DNA of 64,000 nucleotides from assembly GCF_947623445.1 (NCBI RefSeq), contig NC_135241.1, positions 8,186,501 through 8,250,500 of the forward strand, in the 5' to 3' direction. The first letter of the stretch is position 1; each line of letters begins with the position of its first letter. This document shows positions 14,101 through 26,400 of this stretch, piece by piece. A model generated the notes under the pieces. It was not told where the DNA came from. It ran no database searches and saw nothing but the letters and a program-made list of their open reading frames with translations. Position numbers and translations under genes: made by a program. The DNA is from Clavelina lepadiformis. Lineage: Eukaryota > Chordata > Ascidiacea > Aplousobranchia > Clavelinidae.

Positions 14101-15559
14101 AAACCCTGGCATGTGGGCCGCGTGTGTCGCACCGATAGATTTTGTGCAGCTCACAAATACTTTCAGAGTTTTGGTATGCTGTATTTTCCAGTGAAAAATC
14201 TGCAGTTGTTACAGTAAAATACACTTGCATTTTATTTAAATGAGTTGCATTAGCCACAGCTCGAGATAAGTTACACATCATTGAAGTGCAAGTCAATATG
14301 TGATTATTATGGGGTGAAAAGGCCATTTTACGGCTAATGTCACAGTATTGTAACAGCACAGTATTCATGCAATGATTTAAGCTTTTTGTTGCAAGCACAG
14401 TCGCAAACATGTATTGAAAGTATCAAGGAGTGTGTTATTAGTGGTGCAACGAAGCATCAAGTTGAAAAATGAAATGAATTCCATTTATGTGGTTGACTAT
14501 CACTAGTAATATTTTTAACTTACTTTAAGTTAACATTTCTATGAAATTTCAGTAAGTAACCAAACAGTGTCTCGTGTTTGTAATGGCAAGACCAGCATTC
14601 CACACAAGCACAGAGTTAATGCACAAGCACTGCAACAGTCCCAAAATAACTCAAATTAGACCACCAAAGCATTGTTCTGTGTACTTAGTCATGATCATGA
14701 ACTTGCGTGATCTTTAAAATTATTAACAGAACAATGTTAAGGACTTAAATCGTGGAAACAAAGTCAAATCAATAACTATTCACTGGGAGTTAACTTTGTA
14801 ATGTTTTTTAAGTTTCATTTACTTACTGACTTAATTATCATGACATGGGGTAGTCATAACCAAGCTGGTGACAAGTGGAAATTGTTGAAAACCATGTGTG
14901 GCATTCATTTATTCATTGTACACTTAAATTTAAACATAGACGTTTTGTAAACTGTGTTCATAATTACATGACAGTTGTTGTTCTAATACATGCATAGGTC
15001 ATATACACGCGTAAGGCCCTCCACCCCCAATATAGTAATTAGTTCCAACGCAAGTTCCAAGCATTTTTTGTAAAAGAAAACCTGAATAAGCACAAAACTT
15101 AAGTTGTTCAACAAACATGTGCGAATATTTTAAATCAAACTTACACAATAGATTTTCATAGTTGACGTTATTTCAAGTTCGACAAACACAACCATTTAAC
15201 GAAACACGTTCGTATTCTTCCGCGTCGCTAACCATTATGGATTCGCGGAAACTGCCGTACACACCAGCGTACTATCACTCCACACTACTATGTAAATACT
15301 TATAAGTCCAAGTTTTACTGCCATTGACAGTGACTAAATATCATTACTGACAAACTTAGCGACAACCGACCGAAACATCCTTTACAAACAGTTAATGTTA
15401 ACATACACCTTCCATTTGGAAAGAATGCGTAGACCAGATATTTCAGCTACAATATTAGCATCTACAATACTAGTTAAAATCAATTACTTAGTTAATACTG
15501 TCTGCATATTAGCATCTTGGTTGCTTACCTCCAATACGGTACATGTTGCTTGACGCCAT
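5136..15559 (-). CDS. MTA: Metastasis-associated (MTA) protein, NuRD subunit, about 17 coding exons
   Basis: Single MTA1/2/3-type gene. MTA proteins scaffold HDAC1/2 and RBBP4/7 in the nuclear NuRD deacetylase/remodelling complex. Exons, 5' to 3': 15529-15559, 12769-12836, 12599-12692, 12317-12440, 11140-11203, 10278-10389, 9761-9911, 7762-7861, 7491-7679, 7233-7366, 7063-7136, 6830-6990, 6507-6720, 6252-6358, 5922-6070 (tentative), 5440-5529, 5136-5292. All phases agree, giving about 672 residues (623 if the tentative exon is skipped). Visible in order: BAH domain from the N terminus ([10 protein letters not shown]), ELM2 ([16 protein letters not shown]), SANT ([19 protein letters not shown]), and a GATA finger with Cys 376, 379, 397 and 400 (spacing 2-17-2). 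Two RBBP-binding-like basic segments follow ([10 protein letters not shown] in exon 13, AARRP in the last exon). The C terminus is EPIVIDD, like the acidic SUMO-interacting end of MTA1. Intron 1 is 2.7 kb, long for this locus. Intron 7 contains a tRNA gene. Confidence 0.96.
5681..5870 (-). repeat. tRNA-derived SINE, copy A
   Basis: Shares with 51871-52024 the blocks TTTGTGCAAGTT, a T-rich stretch, AAGGGCA, TACAACG and GAACAC in the same order and spacing, so both are copies of one dispersed family. Read on the minus strand, the far end carries a B-box-like GTTCGATACCC. It lies in an MTA intron in the same orientation as the gene. Its boundaries are approximate because I found no clear target duplication. 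Confidence 0.6.
8447..8519 (-). tRNA. trnR-CCU: tRNA-Arg (anticodon CCT)
   Basis: A 73-base tRNA without intron, decoding AGG. On the minus strand the acceptor stem GCCCCGG pairs with CCGGGGT, including the G1-U72 wobble also seen in the vertebrate gene. The A box is TGGCCTAATGG, the anticodon loop CTCCTAA has CCT at 8484-8486, and the T arm carries GGTTCGAGTCCC. It is nearly identical to the vertebrate tRNA-Arg-CCT as I recall it. CCA is not encoded, as expected. It lies in MTA intron 7 on the same strand. A run of T on the minus strand just past the 3' end (complement of the A run at 8432-8441) is a plausible pol III terminator. Confidence 0.97.
11400..11712. mobile_element. hAT mini-transposon in MTA intron 4
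   Basis: A 313-bp element with terminal inverted repeats CAGTGGTTCCCAACC (left) and GGTTGGGAATCACCG (right), a typical Charlie/hAT end. It is bounded by a perfect 8-bp target duplication atcttgag (11392-11399 and 11713-11720). Motifs near both ends repeat the GCCGC/GAGCCGC theme seen in other hAT non-autonomous families. It has no coding capacity for a transposase. The perfect duplication argues for a fairly recent insertion. Confidence 0.93.
13860..13932. mobile_element. hAT-like terminus in MTA intron 1 (degraded)
   Basis: Read on the minus strand, the stretch ending at 13932 starts CAGGATTTCTTAAACTGGGG and continues as the recurrent 'TTCTTAAACTGGGG' end of hAT non-autonomous elements. I could not find the partner end or a target duplication, so it is a fragment or a diverged copy. 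Confidence 0.45.
14090..14190. mobile_element. Degraded relative of the 33590-33907 hAT element
   Basis: The segment CATCGTGGTCCAAACCCTGG followed by GTGGGCCGCG resembles the left end of the phosphorylase-intron element (CAGCGTGGTCCAACTGCAGG, then GCCCGCGGGCC). No matching right end is visible nearby. The 113-codon minus-strand reading frame over 14069-14410 matches no protein family I recognise and overlaps this element end, so I do not call it a gene. Confidence 0.4.
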
Positions 15560-18500
15560 GTCTTTATATGTCCACAACACTGATACATATACTGTCGATA
15601 ACTTTGCTAATTAGTATTTTTAACCAAATAGAAGAGAGGGATAAGGTACCCCAGTCAAAAAACCTGTCTGTCTCGCCGCGCCTGTTTCCTCTAGAAAAAA
15701 GAGCGTGACGTCATACGATGGTGCATAGTTCCCTGGGCCAGTAACCAATTTGTAACCTTGGAAGTACACCAATATGGAAAAGTGGCGATTTAGTACAAGA
15801 AAGTACTCCAAGAAATGCCGTAAATCTTCGTACGGTAGTAATTTCTTATCTACATAAAGTTAGGGATTCCTTTGGAATACCAATCGCGGTGCGCTCAACA
15901 GCTGCTCGAACTGAAATGTTTGCAAATCCACTAAAACAAAAGCAGTTTTAATGGCATTTCTCTAAAGCAAGTGATTACATCTCAATTTAGCAAGCTACAT
16001 GTTGATGAAGCGTCTTTGGATTTGACGACAACCAAATCATGTGCTTACTCTCACCCTGAAGAGTGAAACTACCCGAGATAAATAAATGCGTAACTACTGT
16101 ACGTGCCATGAATGATTCGTGATACAATCCGTGATTTCGTGAATGGTTGATGACGCAACCGTGGGTCGGAAACACGTGACCTTATTTCAGCTGGTACGGG
16201 ATTCTCACGGCGTGAAACGTATTGTCCAAAATAAAGCGAATTGGCAATGTTAATGCTAAAAGAGGAATAACAACGACCAAGTTGCTTTCTTTGTTGATAA
16301 TCCTGTAGAATGACATTGGATGTTGGTAAAAACAACAATCTAATACAATTTAATCTCCAATACAATGCTATACTCGATGTTTTGAACTTTGATAGCTAAT
16401 TTTGTTAAAATTATGTGCTGGGGTCTTTGGCAATAGTTCACTGAGTTCAGTTTGCACGAATTTGGAAATTATCATAGGCTCATGTGCAAAGAAACCAGTT
16501 TATTTCGGTTTTTGTTTAAAAAAGCCAAATGATTTATTGTGAGTAGTGATGTGAAGACCCATATTCCACCAACATCTTTCAGCGGTTACTCATAAGCTGC
16601 GATTTCGGTTAGCTCATGCAAACTTACAATTTCCTTCTTTTATTTATTCAAAGTAGCTTCTTTGCAGATTTGGGGTCTTTTTAGGAAATCAATTTAAAAT
16701 TTGAAAGACAACCACTGCACCAAGAGAGACGACATTATTTTTTTCAACTTTACAGTTAAACTTCCAAAACCGTTGCTATAAAATGTACATAACACTGTGC
16801 GCTGGCCTACGATCTTAACTTTCGAGAAGATGCACAAAAAATTGTCAAAATATTTTTAGAACTTATAGCCAGAAAAGAATTTCCATAAAACTGGAAAAAG
16901 TTATCACTGTTCTAAGTGGATTTTTTTGTATAGCAAATTGATTCATCACTATATCCAACCAGTGAACTAGGACTACTTCTCTTTTTAAATGGACCTTGAA
17001 TGTTAAAAACATAAGGAAAGAAGCCAATTAATAGTTGAGCCAACTTTTTTCTTTTCTCTCTTCACACTTAACCGTTTTTGTTAACGCGAAGTGGTAGCCT
17101 ATTGCTAAAAACGGCATTCTTTTGTGTTTCCAATTTCGTTAGGAAGTATACTTCAAAACTTTTAAACAGAGTCGTTTCAATACGTTGTAAAAAGGTCAAT
17201 TGAAAAGCTCAGCAACAGAGACCTGTTTTCTTATCTGATCCAGCTTGCTTTTTAGTTGAGCCACTAAATTTCCCGTACCCGAATTAATAATGTGGACTAG
17301 GCCTGCAATTACAGTATATATTAGTCTTCGATAGTAACAGTTACGTTGGAGAAAAGAAAGTTCAACGAAAGTTTGCACTAATAATACCAACATTACTCCA
17401 ATGCAAAAACAAACACCGTGCTAAGCGAAACATAATCTTGCATAATATAAACGTATAGGCTACGTAGAAAGTTTTTCGTTTTGCCATAAAATTGCATTAT
17501 AGACTATAATCTTAGTTTTGTAATCAGCAGTGTTTAATGAATAATTATAATTTATAATAATCTTCTACAAACAAGAACATTGACTAATTTAATCAAGTTT
17601 TCTCCTTACTATATAATTGACCAAAGATCAAAGAAAAATCGTTAACAATGAGTTCAATCATCGACTTTGTTAATAAAGAGACTTTGTAGTTAACCAGGTG
17701 TCTCAACTACGTACGGAACTACAGACTTTTGTAATAAAACCAAAATTACCTCTGTCCATCTAATGCAGCCCTTAACAAACCCTGGCTTTATAAATCACTG
17801 GATCTTTGTGCGAAATAACGCTAATACTTCTGTTGCTTTATCAGTTTATCAGCTTTACTTTTCAAGAAAAAACGAGAAAATTTTTTTTTTTTAAATATCA
17901 TTTGTCTTGTTAAACACTAAATGTACCGGCTCAATAATGGGCATACGGTATACCTTCCACCTATTAACCAAACAGGCTTGGGAAAAGGTCAGATATAGGC
18001 TACTTATACCAATCCCAAGCCTGAAATAAGATACATTTTTGTAAATTAAATGTTTTGTTCATTTCATCACTTTTATTCAGTTTTATACTATCGGTTGCCC
18101 AAACTAACCCGAACTCTCAAAATTACCCGAATATATTGAATTTACTGGCAATTCTTTATCTAATCACAGCAAATATTTCGGAATTATTTTGCTATAGGCA
18201 TGTTTACTTCTTCCCATTGAATTTACTATGGTTCTATTCAATATTAGCTGAAGTGTGTTCCTTTTTAGCCTGATGAGCACAATTCGCAAATTTGGGACCG
18301 CATAAAATATCAGTAGGACAGCATTAACCAAATTTAATTTTTCTTAAAAGGAAAAAATTGAAATGCATGGCGAGAATAGACAAACTAGATTCCCATAATA
18401 CAAACAGAGTAAACTAGAATTTTGCAGTTTCGAAATACACGCAATGAAGATGACGAAAATCATAAAACGGTTTTGCATTTTATTCTTTGGATTTTTCCAG

Positions 18501-21227
18501 CTTGTTTACTTCTACACTGGAATGTTATAATGCCCCGCAAAATTGATTAATTTAGCAGTGTTTTTGCTAAAAAAAGGGTGCAATAATGCACTCAATGACT
18601 TGAAATTATCAAACGTAATATTAAAAACAGGCCGATGTACTTTTACTTCAGTTTTATACTTTGCACCGGTTATAATTTTTTTATTGTATGACACCTGAGT
18701 TGGAAAGAATTATGTTACCGCTAGGTAGCAATAAACAACCATTCTATTTTACAGTACCTTATATTTGTTATAAACTAGTTAGCCAAACTTCAATCGGATA
18801 AAAATATTGTTTAATATTAAAATATCAACTGTAGTCTATAGTAAGAAAAACATCACCATCCCGACAATATCACTTTCGCTAGCACAAGTATTTTGGATAT
18901 ATTTCTGGTTTTGCTTTTACAAAACAATATTGTCCATTCTGCACTAAGTTATAAACAAAAAGAAACTATAAGAACAATGTATTGTAATGGTTTCATTCAT
19001 TGAATATGCTATTTCTGTTTGAAGTGGCTTGAAAAGTTTGTTTGTTTAAACATTACAGAATTCTATTTTATAGAAACATACGATTATATGCGATGACTTA
19101 TTTGTATAATGTCAAGACCTGTCAATTGTTTTGTGAATAAAGATTAAGGTGCTTTTTCTTGAAATCATATATGTATGTCAAAGTTAACCACATTATTCAG
19201 CATTGCAACTATATCGCATGCTTTAATATTTACAGAATAAAAGATTGACCTATTAGTCTTTAGCAGTTTTAATTGTACTGTCGCCGTTAGATGTCGCAAA
19301 ACCATCTGAACAATGTAAACAGTTTTATTCTCACTTGTTAGTACGTCGATATAACTTTAAAACTTGTACCGTATTATTCGTCGTAATTTTCATTGCGTAA
19401 ATTTTCTTTAGGAAATGTCTTCTTTGTCAGTAGATTATTCAACGTGGCTTTGTATTAATGTGCGCGTTATATAAGGGAAGTTAACGACAGCGATAAGGGA
19501 AGCCAACCAATTATAATTAATCAAGTAAAATAACGTCTTTTTGTTTTGTGTATTTATAGTATTTATGCTATACCGCAACACTGTCAACGAAAACGATTTC
19601 GAATGACTATTGACTGTTTGATTAAACTCGATATCTGTTTATAGTTTATGCATCTCTTTATATTATGTATATACTGTATAGTCTTGAATAAATTTGATCA
19701 TTTCAAACAATAAAAGCAATTGAATAAGTTATTACATGTATCTTGTTTAGAAATGTGTGGTGTTAGTGCAAAACTCACTCTTACGTTTGTCATTAAAAAA
19801 ATCTACTTCTTTACAGAATAACTTTAGCAAATTTGTAAAGTCGTGACATTAAAAGTATCATTTAACAGATCAAATACCAAAGTCAATTAAATAACAAAAT
19901 CTAACGGTATACGTAAAAAGTTATTTGTAAGTTGGATTGACACTTACGTCTGTAGTCTATAAAAGATAGCCACATGTTTGTTTTTTGTCATCTGATAAAA
20001 CAAATAAACAAATTTGTTATAAAGATAGAGTGTTAACTAAAAGCTAGTGACTGCGCGTAAAAACTTGTTGCCATGGCAATTTCATTGCAGTTTAGGTCAT
20101 ATAAGCGTATATCAATAACATTTATAGCCAGTATAGTACGTCACCTGTACTCACTGAGATACGATAGATATGAAGCTGACGCATAAACTTTGAGAGATCT
20201 GAATCAGAATAGCATTATTATAGCCACCGCAGGCTTATAAACTGGAAACTGATATACGTTCAAGGTTTGTGATATAAACAGCATGCTGGAAACCCGTTCT
20301 CCCAATTAATACATTTTTTAAGTAAAAATGAAAATAAGCTGTAAGTTATTAAACATGTTCTTATTACCATACGCCTACTTGAAAATGTTATCAACGTTAC
20401 AGTACCTGCTGCTACCTGATTTAAAGTAAATTTCAAAGTATTGATTGAATTATTATTGTAATTGTTATTATAATGTTATCTTTTCTTTCTTTTTCATTAA
20501 TGTCAACTACTTTAAATATGAGCATACCAACAAATTTAAAAAGCCTCTGTTTAAAATAAAAACTAGCTACGAAAGCTGAAGTGCTTTAATAAAAGTTCCG
20601 TTTAATGTTTAAATCATATCTACGGGAAGCGGAGAGTATGTAGCCTGTTTTCACGTGACATTGCGGTTTCCGCCGGCTCAAAATAACACAACTAGTAAAT
20701 CGAACTTACTTTCTGGCACATGTGTCGGCTATTTTAAAAATATTGTAGACCTATTTTAAAAGGTTACATATATTTTGCAAAGATAACTCTCAAATGCTAT
20801 GTTTAGTTTCTTACTATAAATGTGTGTAATCTTACATTTAGAGTTTTTCTAATGTCTTCTGATTATGCATAAACAAAACCATTAAACCTTTTTTTTACTT
20901 GTATAAGCCAAAATCTAAAATTTGTGAAAACAAGGTGTAAGTTACACGTAAATTTGATCGTTAAAAACTCAAAATATTTTATCACAGCTTATATGAAGCC
21001 GATTGTTTTTATACAGTATTTGAATATTTTAGCGGAATTGTGGTAGAATACAAAATTGTGCATTTCTTCTCTTATCAAGCTAGCATTTGGAATCAGATAT
21101 AAGTTATGTTTTTTGAAAAAGAATGTACTTTTTTGATTTACATTTTAAACGTGTTGTATTTCTATAAAAACTTTTTACACGCTAAATTTAAAGAAGCCAA
21201 AGTGAATTCAAGAGTTCTTATAGACCA
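15560..21227. other. Intergenic AT-rich DNA, no gene recognised
   Basis: About 5.7 kb upstream of MTA without a reading frame longer than about 100 codons or a recognisable domain. The first few hundred bases are presumably the MTA promoter. The 16069-16365 minus frame lies in a somewhat GC-richer patch and matches nothing known to me. Several poly-T runs and AT-rich simple stretches occur. I see no RNA gene. Confidence 0.6.
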
Positions 21228-21235
21228 GACGTGGG

Positions 21236-21566
21236 CAAACTGCGGCTCGCGAGCCGCATGCGGCTCTCCGGCATGTTTTTTTGTGGCTCTTCTAGTCGAA
21301 TCGTAAAATTTCAAAGAAATTGTAAAGGCTACCGAGAGTACCGTTTATGAACGTTTCTCTCTTTTTCTTTTCCTTATTTAGGCCAGCATTGATGACAAGT
21401 TGTTAATTATCCAAATTTAATGATATTTTTCGATTGAGGAATGCAGATATGGAACAATTAAACGACATAAACTATTTATGACGTCATAATTTCTTATGAC
21501 TTGGCTCGTCAGTAAAAATTTAACAACCAAAGTGGCTCTCAGGTTCAAAAAGGTTGCCCACCCCTG
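21236..21566. mobile_element. hAT mini-transposon in the MTA-ATF3 spacer
   Basis: A 331-bp element with ends CAGACGTGGGCAAACTGCGG (left) and AGGTTGCCCACCCCTG (right), an imperfect terminal inverted repeat of the widespread GTGGGCAAACTGCGGC type. The perfect 8-bp target duplication is ttatagac at 21228-21235 and 21567-21574. The element begins with GC-rich GCGGCTC/GAGCCGC repeats and contains no transposase. Confidence 0.94.
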
Positions 21567-21574
21567 TTATAGAC

Positions 21575-24500
21575 TTAAAGTTATAAACAAGATCTTGTTA
21601 CAGTGATAAATTTTTACTACCAATATTGCTGATACGAGCGTTTGTAGAAGAAAAAGCTGTTGGATAAATATAAAACCTTTTTCCTGCAAATATTGTTTAT
21701 AAAATGGAAGTATATATGTGCTGTCCAATGAATTTTGTTTCGGCAGAGAGCTAAGTTCCATTACGTAAATGCAGTGTTTGCGTTTAAATGTAAAGGACAT
21801 GAAGTAATTTTTGTTTCAAAATTTGGCTGTAAGCATATATAAGATGTTGTGTTCAAGAAGTTCTTCCCAACCTCTCGGACTGCTCGTTTCACTCGCAGAA
21901 TGATTCCGGATTATACAAACAAAGTTGATATATACAGTGGTTTTACCACACCACATGCTTAAGGCGCCTCCAATACGAGCAAGCCCAACATCCTACTAAA
22001 AGCTAGTGCAGCATTTGATGGAGTTTGAAAGCAGCTGTGAAGGATTATTATGCTTGTTTGAGCATCAGAGTAGAATCTGCGCAACTGATTTCTTTTCACT
22101 TATAGCTGCTGGATGCAAAACACATGACGTCTTCTCAGATTTTCCCAATGGAATAGCATTCACTTACACGCAGCTGCATCCTGAATCGCCTGGAATGGAC
22201 GAAGCAACAAATGGGCATTTAGGATGATATTTTAACAAAGCAAAGGTTTATGTATATGCAAAACTAATACTACATTCGAAGTGTAGTTCACTATACTATA
22301 TACTATAGTAACTATACCGTTTACAACTACATCTATATTCTATAGCCTTGCATTCTGGCTATGCCATACGCATTAGCTTATATAATCTTATTAACTTTAT
22401 CAATCAAAATCATAATGTACAACCATAGTACAGAGTTATAAACAAGCTTTATAATGTAAACTGGAACCCGAAAATTTTATTTGAAGCCCGTTGAAGCCCG
22501 AAAGTTAAATTTACTGGATGAATCAACATAATCGTTTGATGCCATTCTTTGACTGTCAATTTTTTTTTCAAATTTATGCCCGAACCCGACCCGACATACA
22601 ACTCTGTTACAGTACAGTAAAACATTCTAATTATTTAATACAACACAAGGAAACTCATGAAGGTTATCTGCGATTGGAACGCCCTATCTGCCAGCTATTT
22701 GTATAGCGCCAATTTTTACGACGCAGTGGAAATCAATATAGGGCAATGCTATTTTGATTGCTTTCGTCATGATATAAATGTACACGTGGTTACAAACAAC
22801 ACTCCATTAGTTTAGTCTGTAGTAATTGATAGCGGAGTTAATCTTAGACGGTATCGTTAGGTATGTGATTATGTAAACTATACGCAGTGAACTTGTAGTC
22901 AACATGCAAATTGCAGTGGCGTCTGTGTAAATAGGTTTAAACCTGTTAACATCAACCTGATAAGACACCAAGACTCGTGTTAAAATAATGGCTCATGCAC
23001 TCCTACGACTTTGATTTTTTATGTGAGAGAATAGCATGACATCCACTGATGTACAGCAGTGAAGCGATTTTTAGTGATTTGTTGCTTGAACACATCAGCT
23101 GCCCGTCTGCATTATTAAAGCTTTTTTCAACTTTTGTTTTGTGGGTTTAACCAATTGTGGATTTAGTGGCCGTGCTCGTTGCTACCAGCAATTACTACCT
23201 TAATTATTTTTGAGCACGTTTTAAGCCTTTTCGGCTTTGTCACTTTTTCCCGTTCATTGGCGCATGCTAGTAGCAACTGGTTAATTTTGTTCGTTCCCAC
23301 AGTGCTTTTGACGAAAAATAGAATAATTGTTTGATTGATTGACATGGTTAAACTAAATACAATATTTGTAAAATTGATTTTGGGTTATATGAACCTTCCG
23401 ATAGATCCTTACACGTCTTTTTCAGTCAACTATTTCACATAAAGTAGAATTGGAATCGAATCGAATATATATTTATTACTTCGATAAGCATCACACTAAA
23501 TGCTTTTTGTCAGACTAAATCAGTTAATGGTTAGAATAAACGACATTCTATATGAGCCTTGAATATTACTATATAAGCTATATGGCTATATACAGTACTG
23601 CATTATTCCATTATAAATAAATACAAGACTGGTGTGGTACACTTGTGGAAGACAACTACGTCGCCCATATAAGAAGACAAACAACAAACAAGTTTCAAAC
23701 CTCTCCTATACGGTTTCCGCATAATCGTGTTTTGCTTAGAACGTGACCGAACAAAACGACATGGCTTTCTACATGCACACAACGCGCAGCGCATACACAC
23801 AAGAGTGCAATATCAGATTTGTCATTGCGGTCAATTTTGCATCACTTTTGTTGCGGCCAACAGTCAGAGAAACTGTTTTCTTTTGAGACCTCAGGTAAAA
23901 TTTAAAGACTATATCATGTTGTAGACTAGAGTGTAGACTTCTCGTAACGATATAGGCCTATAGCTATAGGCAGTAAACACGTTCGAAGCATGATGAAAAC
24001 CATGTGCCTACAAAAACCGCCCCGTATTAAGTATTCATTTAAAACGGAAAATAAATTGCCGAATAACACAATTTTAACAAGGTTATGATTACAAACTTGT
24101 ATTTTATTCGTTCTATTTTGTATAGCTTAACGTCCAATTCCAGTTAATAGGCCACATGGCGAGTTATTTCAAAGGTTTTGTTTTGAGTAACTTTTCTCTT
24201 AAACGACTACAAATAAAACCTCCTTTAATAGTGCAATTCTCCTCATATCCTAAAAATGAAACATCATAATAAAAAGTCGTTCTTTTCTAAATTAAGTCAA
24301 AACCACTACAGACAGACGATAATGGTCGGGAAGGTTGTTAGCTTTTTTTCTCTGCGACTTTTTTCTCTTTACCGTTCACACACGCACAAAACAAAACGGT
24401 TTAATAAGAATTGCTGCGATAACGTAGCCTTGAGCTGCTCAAGTGTACGTCACATTGCGTGGTTCTGACGTCAGTGGTGTATGTTTGGCATTAGTGAATC

Positions 24501-26250
24501 GAATATATTTTGAGATTGCAGTGTTGTCAGCTAAATAAAAAATGAATCCATATAGAATTTCGTAGCGAAATATGAATTAAGTAAAATAATAATTCGGTTA
24601 TAGAAACTGATTATATCCATAGGAGCTGTGGTTGTAGGTACCATAGCACCGCTTGGATCTGCCACAAAAAATTCCTGCTTACGTAAATAGTAAATACGCT
24701 TTACTTGGTTAACTTGCAATCGAAGAAATCCTAACTACCATTGCGATAACAACTTTCAAATCCATGTACTCGTTTCATCCGTAATATTTTATGAAGTAAT
24801 TTTATTATAAAAGTAGTATATACAATTTCTAGTCATAGTTTGGGCAAATATAGTTAGTTATAAATAAAAAATTTCTCTTCAATTATATACTGTAAAGTTC
24901 TGAGAGAAAACAAAGTGTTGCAACGATTAAAAACGAAAAGCGCCTGCGCTGTTGAAATTTTTCCTATTGAATACCATAGGCTGAAAGAAATATCAATCCA
25001 TATAATTCATATTTTTGTCTGGAAACCATTTATAATTTGGAGTTGAAAAAATGAGCTTTTCCCAACGTCTTCTCTTCTTCAGTGTTTGATATTTGGCTTT
25101 GCTACTACCTCTAAATATCCGTATTATTAGGACGTATACCTTAGTTACGCAATACGTTAAAACATTTAGTTGAGGATATTTAAACACGAACTTTCGAGGT
25201 TTCGACTTCCAAGACATTCTTAATTAGCTGCATGCTGAAGCAACCGGATTGAACACATTTTATTTACAAAGTGCAATTCAAAGTTAGCTCTTAGGCAATC
25301 ATCGCATGATAATGTTATTGTACAATGTACATTAAGGAAATGAAAAGTTACGCAAGAAAGTTTGCTGCCACCTTGGATTACGCAAGTTGCTTGTTTTCAG
25401 AAGAGGAACATTGGTTTAATGCATTTCCGGGTACTTTGATGGGCGTGTGCTTCTGCTGCTGTGTTAAAAGAGCAGATTTGTTTGTTTAATGCCACAAATT
25501 TTTAAACTACAGTGCAGTTGACGTGATATAGTATGTTTTAGGAGAGTTGTAATATATGTATCAGTAATCAGTATATTGTGTAGAAAAAGAGCTTTATAGC
25601 TAAACTTTGTTTGTACATAGCCTACTATATACTGCATGTGAATGCGCTGTGGCTCTATGCATGATTAGTCCATAAATAGATAAACTATTGTTTTTGAAAC
25701 ATTGCAAGGTATATTTATAGTCTTGCACTTAACGTGGTATAAGTACAAAGGCCGTTCGAAATTAACCGTGGACTTTCTATGCTGTAACTACCTTGCGCCT
25801 GAGAAGAAGATCTTGTTCTTATTCCTCGCAATTGATTGAAAACTTCACAATCAATAACAGAATGAACGCGATAATGAAGTATAAAGCCTGTAGTTCTAAA
25901 TTTCATTATTGAGCAAGCGAAACTACTACTCAATATACAAGCGCTTCTTACAAAAGTTTTGTTAGAAGGAGGTATTTGCACGATATGTATGAGATATCGG
26001 ACCGCAGATCGAATTATAATCAAAGCCATATGTTTCTATCACTAGGTTCCGGAATTGCTTTTATTTCATTGCTTAAATAATGTTGTGGAATTTATTTATA
26101 CAGTACCTACCTGCATCAGTAAAATGGTTAACTGTAAGAGTAATTGCAGTAAGCTATGCTTGTAATAACATTGGCAAACATCTTATGGTCCGTTGGTCTT
26201 GCGCATCATGTCATCTTTTGAGGCCTGACATGGTTCAGCGCACAGGCCAG
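21575..26250. other. Intergenic region upstream of ATF3
   Basis: No recognised gene in 4.7 kb. A 73-codon plus-strand frame at 22006-22227 begins just after an acceptor-like AG and has a balanced amino acid composition, but I find no donor, neighbour exon or family. Around 22470-22600 there is a dispersed-repeat-like cluster of CCCGAACCCGACCCGA-type words. CRE motifs at 24446-24473 are listed separately. The rest is AT-rich sequence and is the most likely place for distal control elements of ATF3. Confidence 0.5.
24446..24473. promoter_or_regulatory. Paired CRE-like sites
   Basis: TACGTCAC at 24446-24453 and the full palindromic CRE TGACGTCA at 24466-24473, with 12 bases between them. These are consensus sites for CREB/ATF and Jun/ATF dimers. 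They lie about 1.9 kb upstream of the putative ATF3 TATA box. In vertebrates ATF3 binds and represses its own promoter through such a site, so a role here is plausible but inferred. Confidence 0.45.
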
Positions 26251-26252
26251 TG

Positions 26253-26400
26253 CACGTGACTCGTACGACAGATAGAAAAAGGCAATGAAGTCAGTGAACG
26301 AAAATAGGGATTACTATCTATCCTATTCTTGCCGTTCGATAGAGCGTTTATCAGCCTTATAAAAAGGCGGCGACCGTACACGAGCCGCAGTAGCAGTTAC
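26253..26400 (+). promoter_or_regulatory. Putative ATF3 core promoter
   Basis: TATAAAAA at 26358-26365 sits in a locally GC-richer stretch, with a CACGTG E-box at 26253-26258 running into an AP-1-like TGACTCG. A start near 26390 would give a 5' leader. An acceptor-like pyrimidine tract with AG near 27470, about 70 bases before the ATG, suggests the leader is spliced across an intron of about 1 kb. Nothing else in the spacer has such a clear TATA arrangement in the right orientation. Confidence 0.5.

Noticed and set aside
14069..14410. 113-codon minus-strand reading frame in MTA intron 1
   Set aside because: No domain, no splice context, and it overlaps a transposon end.
16069..16365. 98-codon minus-strand frame upstream of MTA
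   Set aside because: No similarity to known families, no supporting exon structure.
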